From NCBI RefSeq assembly GCF_021462225.1, contig NC_061794.1:42594914-42658913 (forward strand): a stretch of DNA of 64,000 bases. The letters run 5' to 3'. The position numbers and the translations under genes are program-made. Source of the stretch: Girardinichthys multiradiatus. Taxonomy: Eukaryota; Chordata; Actinopteri; Cyprinodontiformes; Goodeidae. The notes below the pieces were generated by a model. It worked only from the letters and a program-made list of their open reading frames with translations, was not told the origin of the DNA and ran no database searches. Below, in pieces: positions 15,501 to 28,689 of this stretch. Positions within the stretch are counted from its first letter, which is position 1. The number at the start of each line of letters is the position of its first letter.

Positions 15501-16740
15501 TACCTTTAAGCACTTGTCAAACAGTAACCACACAGTAATACAACACGTTTATACCTTAAATTACAGCACTGCAAAGGACAAAGTGGACAAAGGTAAGAGG
15601 AGCTGCAGTGGAGATAAAACCACCTCAGTCCAAGCCCGATTGCCACAGGGGCCATGTATACGGAGTCCCTCCCTCCCCCTTCCTTTTTATCAGCTCTACC
15701 TGTGAAATAAGCTGAGCACCTCCTCTGTTTTTCTCCCAGTGTCAGAACTACGTTTAAGTGCTGTTTCCGATACCCATGAGTAAGCCCCATAAAAGCCACC
15801 CCATCGCCGCAGCGTTATTGTTTCTTGCGGATGATTGATTGATGGATGAGGGCTGACACTTCAATGAAGCCATTTCCACTGGCATCTCTATCCGATGATG
15901 TGCAGCGTATATTTTCCATCCACGCCTCATTGCTTGCCTGTGTCATTCCTGGAACTTCATTTACACCATGTTCCCTGAAGGACCTTTTTTAGCCCCATCT
16001 TCCTTTTTCCCCTCTGCCTGGCTTCTCTTTTTATCTCTTTCCTTTTCTATGCCATAAAATAATGCCGTTTCTTGTTGACACTGGAGGGGCCTGGAATCAT
16101 TCGCACGAAATGATAAAACCAAATGCGTGGAGGGGTTATTTACAGCATATGTAACAGTGACAGCCCCACTGTTCTGCTTTTTCACTGTCAGAAGCCAAGT
16201 CCACGCTGAGACGGAGCAGAGCTGTGATATACATATCAAACATACCTAGACTGCATACAAACTCACAATCATTTACTGATAACTCCTCACGGTTTACATC
16301 CAGCATTACAGACGCGGCCGAGAGCCTGTCCACATCAGCCTGAAAAACATGTTAAAGTGTATTAGTTCGATGACAGTGTGATTGAGGTGGCTTTTTTGAG
16401 ACAATTGCCTGTTTTTGCTCATATGGGGAGCAGATGGTAAGCAGGCATCAATGCGGCAGGCTTTCTGGGATGACGGCCATGAGATTTCCCCCTCAGGTGC
16501 CATTGGAGCCCCTTTAGAGAGAGAGAGTGATTGGTAGGACGTGGCACCCCTAAGCAAATGCTTTTTTCTCTTCACAATTCACTTTTATTTTTTACAATTT
16601 TAAACAAAAAGTCAGTGTGTAAAACATGTACAACATGACCTAGGCTACACACATTTTAAATTTAACCATTATTATCATTTCAAGACAAAGATATCATTTT
16701 ATTCATGCAAAAATGAGATATCTTTATAAGTAAAAGTATT
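14400..16740. other. Intergenic DNA without a gene
   Basis: No transposon with clear ends was recognised apart from the microsatellite at 15427-15500. Blocks at about 14870-15130 and 15840-16260 have balanced composition and no repeat similarity that I recognise. Short open frames here have no domain. Confidence 0.4.
15427..15500. repeat. Compound microsatellite (AC)n(AT)n(AG)n
   Basis: About 14 AC, 12 AT and 10 AG units run directly into one another. The (GT)n complement explains the run of V-C residues in a short - strand frame here, which is not a gene. Confidence 0.97.
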
Positions 16741-16744
16741 TGTA

Positions 16745-17400
16745 CTCTTATAGATTTTTTGTCACATTTAAATATTTAAGATCATCAAACTCATTTTATT
16801 ATCAGACAAAGAAAACAAGAGTAAATACAAAATGCAGTTTGTGGTTTTTGAGGATGTATGGCTTGTTTAAGGGAAAGCTAAAGCATCTCGGTTGGGTTTA
16901 AGGATTTGATGAGGCTACTAATAGACTTGCTGGTGAGCTTTAGGTCAGTGTCCTGATGATTCACCCAAGTGCACAATTTATGACTTGATAGCTGGACACT
17001 CTCTGTAACACAAGCAAAATTCATGGTTCCATCATTTACAGTAGGGCATCCCCTGACCATCACAAAACCTCCCCCCTGTTCCACTGTCGGTATGATGTCA
17101 TTTTTCTGAAATGCTCTGCTAGTTATGTGCCAAATGTAGCAGTACAGACATTTTCTGTCTCATCAGTGCACAGAATATTTTCACAAAAGTCTTTGGGGAT
17201 GAGCAAAGTGTTGTCTGGGGAACGTGAGATGGCCCATTGTGTTCTTTTTGCTCACCAGTTGTTGCATGCAAGTTTTGCCGTGTTTTTGTCATATTTTTGA
17301 AACATGAATACCTAACCTGGAGTCCCAAAGCCTTAGAAATGCTTCTGAAACCCTTTCTGGACTGATATAAATCAATAACCTTATTTCTAGTAAGGCATGA
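16745..17400 (-). mobile_element. Decayed Tc1/mariner copy
   Basis: The left end holds TTTTTTGTCACATTTAAATA and GATCATCAAACTCATTTTAT, a terminal region shared in kind with the copy at 34.6 kb. The middle retains antisense transposase text around 17035-17290. Only short broken frames remain. Confidence 0.6.
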
Positions 17401-18357
17401 GGTAGTAATGTAAGTGGAAATGAATCATAATATTACTACAGAGCATGTAATACTAATGAAATGTTGTCTATTTTAATATGCAGGACATTGATTTTATTGA
17501 GGTATCAGACTGTCACTCAGTATTGGTAGCTGGTTATTCGATCTGGATTGCTTTTGGGAACAAAAAATGCTTATAGGGACATTTAGGGACAATTATGTTT
17601 CCTAAAATGAATAAAGTGTCACTGGGTTTATAATACCTTTATTGTTGCAATGAACTGAACAAAGCAAAACCTTGTTATCAGTTACAGTTATCCACTATAA
17701 TTCTGAATAGATTTCAGAACACTACTAAACCTGGGATAATGTAAACAGATACATTTAATAAATGACTGATAATACATCCTGAGATCAGAACATTAAAACC
17801 CATATCTGGATGTTTTCGGGTATTTATAAATTATCCATAAGCAACAATTTATTTGATATTAATTTGACTTTATTTTGAAACGTTTGAACGCTTTGTGATA
17901 TGTACAAATAACTCAATGAAATTATTTGGAAAGTGTGTTATGCACAAGATCGCTCTGTCGGGTTGTTCTATAAAGGTATCATGGACATCACATTTTAGTT
18001 GTAATGTTTCACACTACTCAGTTCTGGCTTGTTGCATTCATGAAGCACTCCATATCTTCACAGGTAACAAATATTTTATTAGTTATCAGCTACAGTCTAT
18101 TCTGGCAGTGCTACTAGATGTCTGAAAGTCAGCTTGCTAGATATTATTGTGTGGAAAACAGTAAAGGAACTGCCTTTAGGCTATCTTGGGATCTTAATGT
18201 GTTATTTTTTGCCATCACTTTAGTGTAAAAGAGCATGTGAAGCATCTGCCTTTCAGCACTATGAGATCAAAATGTACCCTGTAGTAGACTGCAGGGAAAA
18301 TAGGAGGACACAATGCACAGTTTACCACATGATGCATTTACTAAAGCTCTGTGTGGG

Positions 18358-18389
<32 letters not shown>

Positions 18390-18850
18390 TGTATAGTCAG
18401 TGTATCTGACCTTGGCTGCTATAGGACACTTTGGTTCATCAGGAAAGATGATTGTTTCCTTTAAAAGATATTAGGAGGAAAACGTCTGAAGGAAACTGAC
18501 ATGGCTCCCTGCATCCCTGATGGTTTCCACTCCGTTTCTTTTATAGTCTTTCAGTAGGTGAGGGAATAGTATCCCACCACAGTATTTATATATTAAGCAA
18601 TGTCTTTCCCCACAGAAACAAGAGAGTAATATTTTCTACATGAGCATGTCATTCTTTATCAATAATCACCTTGGAGGGAGAGCTGCTCTTGGGGATTTTG
18701 ACCTCTGTGGTGAAGAGGGTACATTACTAAGGGTGATCCTTCACCGCAACACAGAAAACAGGGTGATGGCCCTGGTAGCTGGTCTCTTACTGACTGTCCA
18801 TGGACCAGAGCCGGACCACACTCACTATATCACCATTGCAGCAAACCAAT
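17400..18850. other. AT-rich intergenic DNA, no gene
   Basis: Apart from a CT/GT microsatellite at 18359-18394, nothing was recognised. Open frames at 17895-18125 and 18640-18855 (both +) have no detectable domain or splice context. Confidence 0.45.
18359..18394. repeat. (CT)n(GT)n microsatellite
   Basis: About 7 CT units followed directly by about 10 GT units. Confidence 0.95.
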
Positions 18851-18857
18851 CTTAGAT

Positions 18858-20150
18858 CTACAGTGGAAAAGTATTCATACCCTTTACATTATTTACATTT
18901 TGTCACACCATAATCAAAAACGTCAGATGTATGATTTAAAGTCAGAACAAATACAGCTGATAGAAGACAAACAGCATAATGAAGACCAAGGAACATAGCA
19001 GGCAGATCAGAGAGAAAGCTTTGGAGTTAAAAACAGGGTTAGGTTACTCAATAATATTACAAGCTTTGAACATTTCATTGTTCCATCCATCATCTGAATA
19101 TGGATAGATTATGGCCCAACTGCAAGGGTAAGGAGAGCATTAATCAGATGAGCAACCAAGAAGCCCACAGCAACTCTGGAGGAGCAGCAGAGATCCATAG
19201 TATTTAAAGCACGTTTCACATCATTCATCGGTCAATGATTTTTCTTTATTTTTAAAATTAAAGTCAAATGAAAAAAATCTAATAAAATGTAATAAAAAAA
19301 ACAGCTCAGTTGTGAGATTCTGCCAAGTAATCAAGAAAGCTATTGCCTAAAAAAACTATGTAAGAAGTCCAGTATGAATGTTGCCACAAGCCATGTAGGG
19401 GACACAATAAACATGTGGAAGATGGTGATCTGGTCAGATGAGGGCAAAATCGAGCTTTTTAGCTATGTGTGATCAAAAGCTAACACTGCCCCTCACTCAA
19501 AGGTGAAACATGGCAGTGGCAGCATAATGCTGTGGTGAAGCTTCTCTTCTGCAGGAATCGGGAAACTGGCTACAATTGACGTGAAGCTGGATGGAGTTAA
19601 ACATAGGGCAATCCTGGAGGAAGCTTTTAGAAGCTCCAAAATATTTGTTACTGAGGTCGAGGTTCACCTTTCATTAGAACAATGGCTCTAAACATACAGC
19701 CAAGGCTACAATAGAGTGGTTTAGATCAAAGCTGATTAGTGTGCTAGAATGACCCAGTCAAAGTTCAGACCTAATTTCAATTGAGAATATGTGACAAGCC
19801 TTCAAATTTGAGGCTTGCAGATACTCTCCATCCAATCTAAATGAACCTGAGCTATGCTGTGCAGAAGAAATGGGTAAGCATTTATGCATCAGGATTTGCA
19901 AAGTAGAAATATACCCTATATATATACTACATGCAGGTGTGACTGGAGGTGATTCCACAGAGTATTGACTCAGGGTGGCTGAATACATGTGCATGCTACA
20001 CTTTTAAGTTTTTATTTGTAAACACTTTTGCAAACCATGTAATTTTCCCTTCACAATTATGCATTACACTGTGTTGGTGCATCACATAAAATCCCAATAA
20101 AATACACTGACGTTTGTGGCTGTAATGTGACAAAATGTTCAAAACGTTCA
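18858..20150 (+). mobile_element. Full-span but decayed Tc1-like transposon
   Basis: The left end reads ACAGTGGAAAAGTATTCATACC, then TTTTGTCACACCATAATC. The right end, in reverse complement, gives a Tc1-type ACATTTTGTCACATTACAG. In between, + strand text matches the transposase order, with words such as TGGTCAGATGAGGGCAAAAT (W-S-D-E-x-K) at about 19430 and GGCAGTGGCAGCATAATGCTG at about 19510. Frames are broken throughout, so it is a dead copy. Confidence 0.75.
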
Positions 20151-20655
20151 TGAGGTACGCATATTATTTTAAGACACAGCATAACCTTTTTGGTCAAATC
20201 CATCCCTTTAAGTTATCTTGTTAAAATAAGGAAAAGAAAAACATGTGCATAAATGAGCTTCTGGGCGTGTGAGAGAAGCAGCCATGAAGTCACAAAGCAA
20301 TGGCCCTTCTTGTCTAATTCAACGTGACACTGAATAGTACACACAGAGAAACAAGTAACCTCAAATTGGGTTATTCCTCCTACCTGCCAGTAATCCAGTT
20401 GATAAGCACTATACATGTAGATTTCTGAGGAGCAGAGAAATCAGATTACTCAGAGCTGAACTGGGATTTTCAGTCTAAATTGGCTGTTCTTCCAAGGGCC
20501 CCCTCGTTCTAACAGGATGAATGAGGGGAAATAAATGACTTGACTTTGCACAGATAAATAGTCGGCACAGGAGCTGTGAGCAATGGCAGGCAATGCAGTC
20601 TTATTGAGCATACAGAAATTCAATGTGTAGATATAGGAGAAAAACCACAAACCTG
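20150..20655. other. Intergenic DNA, nothing recognised
   Basis: About 0.5 kb between two Tc1-like copies. It has no repeat, RNA gene or coding frame that I can support. Confidence 0.4.
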
Positions 20656-20659
20656 AACA

Positions 20660-21587
20660 TTTACAAAAGATTTAATGGTTTAAGACAGATGTTTTGCAAA
20701 AAAGTCTGCAAATGGAAAAAGCTGCATAGCAACTGAAAACTGTTACTGAGAACTTTAAGAAAAAGTACAGCTGATTTCCTGTCATGGATGACAAAGATGT
20801 TTGATGGTTTTATAAAGGTGCTTCTGAAAACCTTTCTGTGGTCTGTTTTTATTATTTCATCATAATGGTTTAAAACCACTCTGCCTTTTGGCAAACCAGA
20901 AACATGCCTTCTTATTTTTAACACAAGTAAAGGCTTTTCGCTGTTCACTCTTCCATAAAGCCCAGTTCTATTGAGTGTAGGTCTTATTGTGGTCCTATGG
21001 ACAGATACTCCAGCCTCTGCTGTGCAACTTTTCAACTCCTCTAGGGATACCTTTGGTCTCTGTGCTGCCTCTCTGATTGATGCCCTCCTTGCCTGGTCTG
21101 TGAGTTCTGGTGGGTGGCCCTCTCTCTGTAAGTTTGTTGTGGTATCATGTGCTTTCCATTTGAAGATGGAAAGATTTGGATATTTTTTAACCCTACTCTG
21201 ACTTGTACTTCTCAACAATGTTGTCCCTGACTTGTTTGGAGAGCTCCTTGGTCTTCATGGTGTGAAGCCTCTTGCTTAGTGGTGTTGCAGCCTCTGGGGC
21301 CTTTCAGAAAAGGTGTGTTTATACTGACAGATCATGTGACACTTAGACTGCACACAGGTGGACTTCATTTCACTAATTGTGTGACTTCTGAAGCTAATTG
21401 GTTGCAGCAGAACCTTCTAGGGGCTTTTCAGATTTTCCTTTATATATTTTTTTATATTTATGTTTCTCATTTTATCTCACCAACTTAAAGTATTTTAAGA
21501 TCAAAACATTTTAATTACAATTTAGAATGTCACAAAATTGGTAAAAGGCTCTGGTGGGGTGAATACCTTTGCAAGGCACTGTATAGT
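20660..21587 (-). mobile_element. Tc1-like transposon with catalytic half deleted
   Basis: The right end TTTGCAAGGCACTGTATAG is the Tc1-type terminus. Reading inward on the - strand, the protein begins MKTKELSKQVRDNIVEKYKS near 21258 and meets a stop. It then continues through a paired-like helix-turn-helix region (LTDQARRASIREAAQRPKVS) to about YGRVNSEKPLL. The DDE catalytic region is largely absent: the frame runs into EIIKTDHRKVFRSTFIKPSN after an apparent deletion. Only the DNA-binding half is recognisable. Confidence 0.75.
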
Positions 21588-21589
21588 GA

Positions 21590-22255
21590 GGTTCAGCAAT
21601 CTCTGGATAACAAATAATAATTTGAAATTATTATTAAATTCCAAAATATATTTAAACATAAATGTAACTATAATAATTATAAATAAAGTGAGAAATTAAT
21701 AATTGTCACACAATTAGAAATAAGAGCGTTACTTAGAACAAATATACTGTATTTGTACACATTTTACTATATATCTATTTAGATTTTAGCAGAATGTCTT
21801 TCATAAATTCTAGTGACTTTCTACATTAGCTGTTCTTTAATCACCCTGTATTTAAATTGCTGCTCTTCCTCTCCTCTTACAGCCATCCTTTGTGCTTGAC
21901 TTTTCAAAACAGGACTGTAAGATAAATGTGACATCAGTTTTTCAAAGTGCACATCAATAGACAATATCAAATATAAGCTTGCTTGCAAGGCAAAATATGC
22001 CAAAATAATAATATGAATTACATTGTTTTTTGACATATGCATGGTTTTTGTGATTGTTTGGAGCTAAAGTCAAAACTGAGCAATACATTTGATTAATTGC
22101 ACAGCTCCAGGTTATACTGGCTAATGCCTACCAACAATTCTCAAAGCTTTAAAACGAAGTTCTGCATTAGAGAAAAATGTTTTCCTGGCCTTCCACATCT
22201 ACATAGGTAGAAGTAAATATTAGTCAGGTTTTAGTTAATTTCAATTTAGTCAGTC
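21590..22255. other. AT-rich intergenic DNA, nothing recognised
   Basis: Very AT-rich, with short palindromic AT runs. No repeat or gene was supported. Confidence 0.4.
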
Positions 22256-22257
22256 AG

Positions 22258-22611
22258 TCATTTTCTACCGCTTATTCCATAGTGGGTCACGGGGGAGCTG
22301 GTGCCTATCTCCAGCAGTCTATGGGCGAAAGGCAGAGTACACCCTGGACAGGTCGCCAGTCCATCACAGGGCAACACACATACAACCATACACACACTCA
22401 TTCATACACCTAAGGGCAATTTAGACTGACCAATTAACCTAACAGGCATGTTTTTGGACTGTGGGAGGAAGCCGGAGTACCCGGTGAGAACCCACGCATG
22501 CACGGGGAGAACATGCAAATTCCATGCAGAAAGACCCCAGGCTGGGAATTTAACCCAGGACCTTCTTGCTGCAAGGCAACAGTGCTACCAACTGCGCCAC
22601 CATGCAGCCCT
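22258..22611 (-). repeat. tRNA-like SINE-type repeat
   Basis: On the - strand it starts GGTGGCGCAGTTGGTAGCAC, an A-box-like word, with GGTTAAATTCC as a B-box-like word about 45 bases on. It continues through CATGCACGGGGAGAACATGC-type text in reverse. This is the abundant teleost repeat that ends in a 'ccagtccatcacagggcaac' region and a TAAGCGGTAGAAAATGA tail. It is not a working tRNA gene. Confidence 0.65.
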
Positions 22612-22612
22612 A

Positions 22613-24640
22613 ATTTCAATTCAATTCAGTTTATTTATATAGCGCCAATTCACAACACATGTCTCAAGGCACTTCACAAAAGTCAGGTACATACATTCCA
22701 ATTAATCCTAACCATTGAATAGTGCAGTCAGAGTTAGTTATTTATTCAAATTTGATAAAATGTTTTTCTATCTAAGGAAACCCAGCAGATTGCATCCAGT
22801 CAGTGACTTGCAGCATTCCCTCCTCCTGGATGAGCATGTAGAGACAGTGGACAGTCACTGGCGTTGACTTTGCAGCAATCCCTCATACTGAGCATGCATG
22901 TAGCAACAGTGGAGAGGAAAAACTCCCTTTTAACAGGAAGAAACCTCCAGCAGAACCAGGCTCAGTGTGAGCGGCCATCTGCCACGACCGACTGGGGGTT
23001 TGAGAGAACAGAGCAGAGACACAAAGAGAACAAAGAAGCACTGATCCAGGAGTCCTTTCTATGGGAAGGAAAAGTAAATGTTAATGGATGTAGCTACTTT
23101 AGTCGTTTCACCTAGAAAGAAAGAACAGATCAACTCTGAGCCAGTTTTCAAGGTTAGAGTCTGAAAGAGAACACATAGAGTTAGTCACAGTAAACGCTCA
23201 GTCAATTGCTATGTTTAGGAGAGAGAAAGGGTTAAACACTGAAAGACAGGGCCATGTGGATCATCTGTAGAGGGTGAGCATTAAGTTGTTGCCAGCAGAA
23301 GCTTGGACGATGCTCCTCTCCAGAAAGGTGTCACAGGTAGACACAGAGTCAGGCCAGGTGTAGCTTCTAGGAAGCGAAAAGGGAGAACATAAAGTTAAAA
23401 ACTGAAATAACAGCAAATAATGCAAAATTGGAGAGTAGTGTGAGAATGTAGCAAAGAGGGTGAAAGTGGTCATTATGTCCTCCAGCAGCCTAAAACTATA
23501 GCAGCATAACTACAGAGATAGCTCAGGATAACCTAAGCCACTCTAACTATAAGCTTTATCAAAAAGGAAAGTTTTAAACCTAGCCTTAAAAGTAGACAGG
23601 GTGTCCATCTAGAGCCCACTGATGGCCATTGTTATACTAAAAACCACAACGATTGGGATACCTCTCTCCGTCAGATTGATTATAACCATTGGAAAAGAGA
23701 GGGGGTCATACAGGTAGCAGAAATGGAGGGTGTGTTTGCACCTCAACCATAACTGCTATGAGTCAGAAAAAGGCGGACCCAGGATTCAGCCAGACACAGT
23801 ACTGAAAGTTTAAAAGGTTTATTCAGCCACAGGAAAACATCACACAGGTAAAACTCCTCACAACTTCCAGGAATCACTGAGGCAGAAGGAGGGATTAGTG
23901 ACTTGTAGTCTCTCCAGATTTTGCAGGGATCAGAAAAGCCACTAACCTGCTTTTGTCTTGAGTGGAACTTGAAACCCAGAGGGGAAACCTCAATGGGCGG
24001 CAGATGGTGATCTCCACAGCACAGGGTAAGAAGTGACTCCAGGCTGAATAATCCGAGGGCTAGGCTGGCTCAATAATCCAAGGACAGAAACAGGGTCAAC
24101 GATCGGAACAAGAGGCATCAGGCAAGGGGCAGGCAGAGGCATAAACCAGATGCAGGAAACAAGGTCGACGACCAAAATCCAAAAAGTCCGACAGGGAGCA
24201 GGCAGAGGCATAAATCCAAAAGGCAAGGCGAGGTCAAGAACAATGATCATACAGGAAGGAACGCTGGATATCTACTCACACAATGGCTTTCAAAAATCTG
24301 GCACCGTCTGCTTGTCAGAGTCAGTATATATCAGGGAAGACACAGGTGCTAGGCATTCCACAGATTGCACTACACTGCAGCAGCCACCAGGTGCATCTAA
24401 TCTGCTGATTGCAGCCAGGGAGACAGGGTAGAGCAGACGTGCCAGAATCATAACAGCCAGTTTAGGCTAAACCTGACTCCACCTTACTCCATCCAACAGG
24501 GAGGGAAGAAGACGGAGGTAAAAAATAAGGAAGATAGCTCAGGATAACCTAAGCCACTCTAACTATAAGCTTTATCAAAAAGGAACGTTTTAAGCCTAGC
24601 CTTAAAAGTAAACAGGGTGTCTGCCTCACGGACTAACTTT
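22613..24640 (-). mobile_element. 5'-truncated L2-like LINE, split by an LTR
   Basis: The stretch from 22613 to about 23612 matches the 3' untranslated part of the larger LINE at 35953-36960, including TTATATAGCGCCAATTCACA at its end. The word GATAGCTCAGGATAACCTAA occurs at about 23519 and again at about 24535, so the segment appears partly duplicated or is two joined fragments. An LTR-like insert occupies 23754-24455. No reverse-transcriptase frame is left. Confidence 0.7.
23754..24455 (-). mobile_element. Probable solo LTR
   Basis: The 702-bp segment begins TGCTATGAGTC and ends ATCATAACA. It therefore has TG...CA ends and short inverted termini (TG-C/T-TATGA). The - strand contains a TATATA-type core near 24327-24332. 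I could not find a convincing 5-bp target duplication, so the boundaries are less certain than for the LTRs at 37453 and 45312. Confidence 0.5.
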
Positions 24641-24644
24641 AAAA

Positions 24645-24812
24645 ATTAAAAAAAAAAAAAAAAAAGATCAAACTAAACTTAGAAGACTGCTTTATTTTTT
24701 GTTGTTTTGCCTAAGAAATGTGAACCATGTTTTGTGTCAGGTTGTCTTTTGAATGGTGTTTATAAAAATGTAGAAATAATGAAATAGGAACTGCAAATTA
24801 AAATTAGACTAC

Positions 24813-24847
<35 letters not shown>

Positions 24848-26040
24848 AAATATACAACAAAATTAGTAACTTAATTTGCACAACGAAACCTTATTTAGAA
24901 AAACATAATGTAATACAGTTTTATTGGGTGCATCGAGTGAAATTTCATTGCATGTATTAAAAAGAAAAGCTAGGAGCTTCAGTTCAGTCCAAAAATATCC
25001 TTCATTAGGGAGGTGCGGATGTCATTTTTTCACAGTTTGTTGGCTCAGAGCTTCATTCTTCACTGAGGCTGTTTTTTAAAATAGCTTTCCTGCTTATGTT
25101 AGTCATCAGTTCAAAATCGCTTGTAAAAATAAATAATCGGAAGAATCTCACTACCGTAAATTGGTTTGAAAAGAATAACTGAGAAGCTTTATCGCTAAAC
25201 AATTATAAATAATTTAAAATGAATTATTAATATCCAAATGTCCATTTTCTATTCCAGGTTCTGATCTCCAAAGTTCAATGAGAAAGAAGCAGATTGCACC
25301 CTTAACAGTCGCTAACAAAACATGTTCAACTCTCTAAAGTTAAGCAGCAATAAGGTTTCATATCGGAGTATGTCCGTTTGTCACAAATATGTAAAGACAA
25401 TAACACATTTTCCCAAGTAAAAGAGCTGGTAACAAATCATATTGTTTCAGCTTGTACAAATATGTAACCGGGCCTTTATTTACATTAGCTTAAGTAATAA
25501 TAACAAAGTTATGCAATTAATCAGGAGGTTAAAAACGTGATTTGAAAAAGAAGTAACCTATTTCATTCAGGAGTTTAACATCATAGCATAGAGACTTTTA
25601 ATGGTGAGACGATCCCTGTAAATTTGTTTTTAGACATTAGACATTAACATTAACAATGAAAAATCTATTGTATTTAATCAGGATATAGAAAACCAACTGG
25701 ACAGCAAGTATTGTAGGTTTTTAAAAACTCATCATCCAGGTCTGTTTGGATACTATTTGTTTCTACAATTTCTTGTAGAAACAACCTAGATACAAACCAG
25801 TATATAGACACTGATCATGGACATGTGTCATAACAATTTGACTTTTTTAATGGTTAACTTTTTAAAGTGAAATCATTGTACCGCATACAACTTCACTGAG
25901 TTTTAAAACCAGGAATTTGGTGCTTAAGTTTAAATTTATTGTCAATTCCTTTAAACTTTCCAAGGAGACGTTATCCATACAGGCTAAAATATAAACATAC
26001 ACACTCACTAATATTCAAATAAATGTTCCTTAGTAAGTTA
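24645..26040. other. Very AT-rich DNA without a gene
   Basis: It contains an A-run near 24645-24666 and an AT dinucleotide run at about 24812-24846. No element ends or coding frames could be supported. Confidence 0.4.
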
Positions 26041-26044
26041 TAGC

Positions 26045-26500
26045 TCGACCAAATGCTTTTGATAGCAACCAACAAGCCTCTGGTCTTTATCTGTCTGAAT
26101 ATTTGGGTAGTCTTCTTGACTGAGATAGTAGAGTTCATTACGATTGGTTGGTTTATCAGCACTGATCTAGCTTTTAAGCTTTGTCTAGAAATGTTCAACA
26201 GAGTTGCGGTCAGGGCTTTGAAAAGATCATCATAAAAGCTTAATATTAGTCTGCTTTATCCATTCCAACATCAGTTTTAATGTGTTTGGGATCATTGTTC
26301 TGTTGGAAATCCCATGTCCAAGTGGCAAACGCTCAGCTGTTCATTTCAAGTGGTAAACAAGTAGTCAGTCCTCTGTTTTTATTATTCCATACCACTGGTA
26401 GCCAGGCATCCAACAACATGATGCTGCCACCACCATGCTTGACAGTTCATGAAACGTTCTTTGGTTTGAAAGCACCATTTTGACACCGCCAAACACAAAA
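26045..26500 (-). mobile_element. Tc1-like transposon fragment
   Basis: Words such as TTTGGGATCATTGTTCTGTTGG at about 26285 and CATGATGCTGCCACCACCATG at about 26418 are the antisense forms of conserved Tc1 transposase blocks. The second encodes HGGGSIM-type residues on the - strand. The fragment lacks both ends. Confidence 0.6.
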
Positions 26501-26519
26501 TAAATTAGGTCTAAATCAT

Positions 26520-28225
26520 TTTGGGGTTATTGAAGGTGTAGTCAGCTAAGGTGCATCAAATATGCAATAAACCAATATGTAGATTTAAGTGCCATTTAAT
26601 GTGAGAATTTATGATAGAAATGCTTTATGCTATAAGAAACAAACTATGTTTTTCAGACTGAAAAAGATAAAAGCTCAAATTTACAGATTTTAAGCTGTAA
26701 AGTGAAGCCCTGAAGATGAATTTTTATGAAGGCAATTTACATTATTATTTTAAAAAAAAGAACAACTAAAAAGAGAATAAAGATTACCTGGACCAGACCT
26801 CAGCCAATTTGTGTGAGTTTCCATGGTAACTTAGTTCAGACCTATTTAGGCCTGCTTTTTAAAGGGAATTGATTGGAAATAACGCTGACCTCAACCTATT
26901 GATTTTCAGTTACTAAGGACTGAAACCACAAAAGAGATTTACAGCTCCTATCTTTCCAAGCATCACTCTGTATGTGTTCTAAATGTGACCTTTTGAGCAG
27001 AAGAGACACTTAAAAATGCACAGCTTATTTGTTGGGATTTTTCTGTATAATGGTGCATTTATTATCCAGCAAAAGCATTTTAAGCAAGAGCATCAGAATT
27101 CAAGCAGTTATGTGGCACTCGAATCCATCCGTGTGTGACTTGGGTGTTAACACCTCAGCATGATTTATGTTCCCAGCAGCATTTCCTTGCATTGCAAATA
27201 GCAAGACTTTCAGCTTCTCTTCTGCTGTTTTTGTATTTTCTAACATGACACATGATTCCCCGGTGGCCCTGGAAATCAGACAACCCAGGTGCAACACTAA
27301 TATCCTCCCAGTATCCAAACATTTCCTTTAAAAATAACTGGCACATTGGGGCCCATAAATTAGAAGTGAGCGCTGCTCAAGACGTCTGGCTTCCAATAAG
27401 ACCGTACCCAGAGCAATAAACTTTGACATTGGTGCTTGAAAAATGCCTGCCCTTTTTCATTGTCAAGTGTTACAAATTGATGAAATGAGTTCATCGATGT
27501 TCCCTGGTCATTATCTCTCCAGTGGCACTTTGTTTTACAGACAGTGGGAACAGGGACAGTGCAGATTAGAGGCCCAGGCACAGTTTATCAAACAAAATCT
27601 AATATCATCCATAAGAGAAGAATCTGGAAATCAATACTTCATTACTAAATTGTTAGTGGGGATGAAGAGTAATTGTGTGAGTTCAGAGATGTGTCTCGGC
27701 GGCCGGGGCATAGGAAGTTCAATGTCACCCGGGAAGTGATAAGTAAAGCCACTGATGGGAAGAAACATTTCTGTAATGGGGGCTGCAGCAGGAGGGCAGT
27801 GGCCTGAGCACAGAACAGACAATAGACACTAGTTTGCCATTGATTGGCTAGACTATAACGATGCAATGGTATAAAGAGCAAAACAGAGAAAAAGAAGAAG
27901 ACAGAATGAGAAGAAAGAAAAAGAATGTGACTGAGCACCACCTTCTGAGTTTAACCTTCCTTCACAGTCTTTTATTCATTTTGCAAAATCTTCTGTTATC
28001 TCATCAACCAACCAGAGATGCATTGCATTAAAAAAGTATTTTCCTCCTTAAAGAGTAGTTCTGTTTTTGCTGTCTGTCATGCTGTCATGTTACTCAAATA
28101 AATCTGTCAGACAATAAAACACCTCAATGCTGTTCTCAAATAATTATTTTATTTATTAAGGGAAAAAGGGCCTGGCCCTTTGTTTTCAACAGCCACTCCA
28201 TTGTTTCAGCCACAATCTTTGGTTT
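26520..28225. other. Intergenic DNA, no gene; partly repeat-poor
   Basis: The block at about 27100-27740 has balanced composition and no recognised repeat. Several short overlapping open frames on both strands there have no domain. It may be conserved non-coding DNA, but this is unproven. Confidence 0.35.
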
Positions 28226-28229
28226 CAGT

Positions 28230-28680
28230 TTCACTTGCCACATGAATGCCTGACTGCTGCCAGACTTGTAGAATCAAGAATTTACCTAAATAGAACCTGT
28301 ATGAAAACATGAAGTAGGCTAAGGGATCTCAAAAAGCAAATTGGGCCCTGATCTAAAGATGTTCAAGAACAGATAAAAATAAAATTAATTTGAGATTATC
28401 CTTTCGTTCCATGATTTACACATGTTCTTCATGCCTCGCAATCAACTAAAAGCTTCCAATACAGGTGGAAGTCACTCCACGAATGTTACACCCATGATCC
28501 TCTTCAGTAGGTGGTGTGAAATCAGGTACCAGTGGGAGTGGCGTTCTGATATGATACTAACACAGCCCCAGAAGCAGCAGGAGTCTGAGTCAGGAGATGG
28601 GGCATAATGTCCAAAAAGCCCTTTCATTTTCAAAATCTCTCCAATGTGGCAGAATTAAAACAATCCTGTAAAGAAGAGTT
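28230..28680 (+). mobile_element. Tc1/mariner fragment related to the copy at 34.6 kb
   Basis: The text around 28270-28390 (CTAAATAGAACCTGTATGA, GATCTCAAAAAGCAAATTGG, AATCTAAAGA-like words) parallels 34835-34930 closely. Both encode the N-terminal part of the same decayed transposase family. There is no open frame. Confidence 0.6.
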
Positions 28681-28689
28681 GGCCAAAAT

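Noticed and set aside
18640..18855. A 71-codon + strand frame
   Set aside because: There is no recognisable domain, no splice context and no homologue I could recall. The length is expected by chance.
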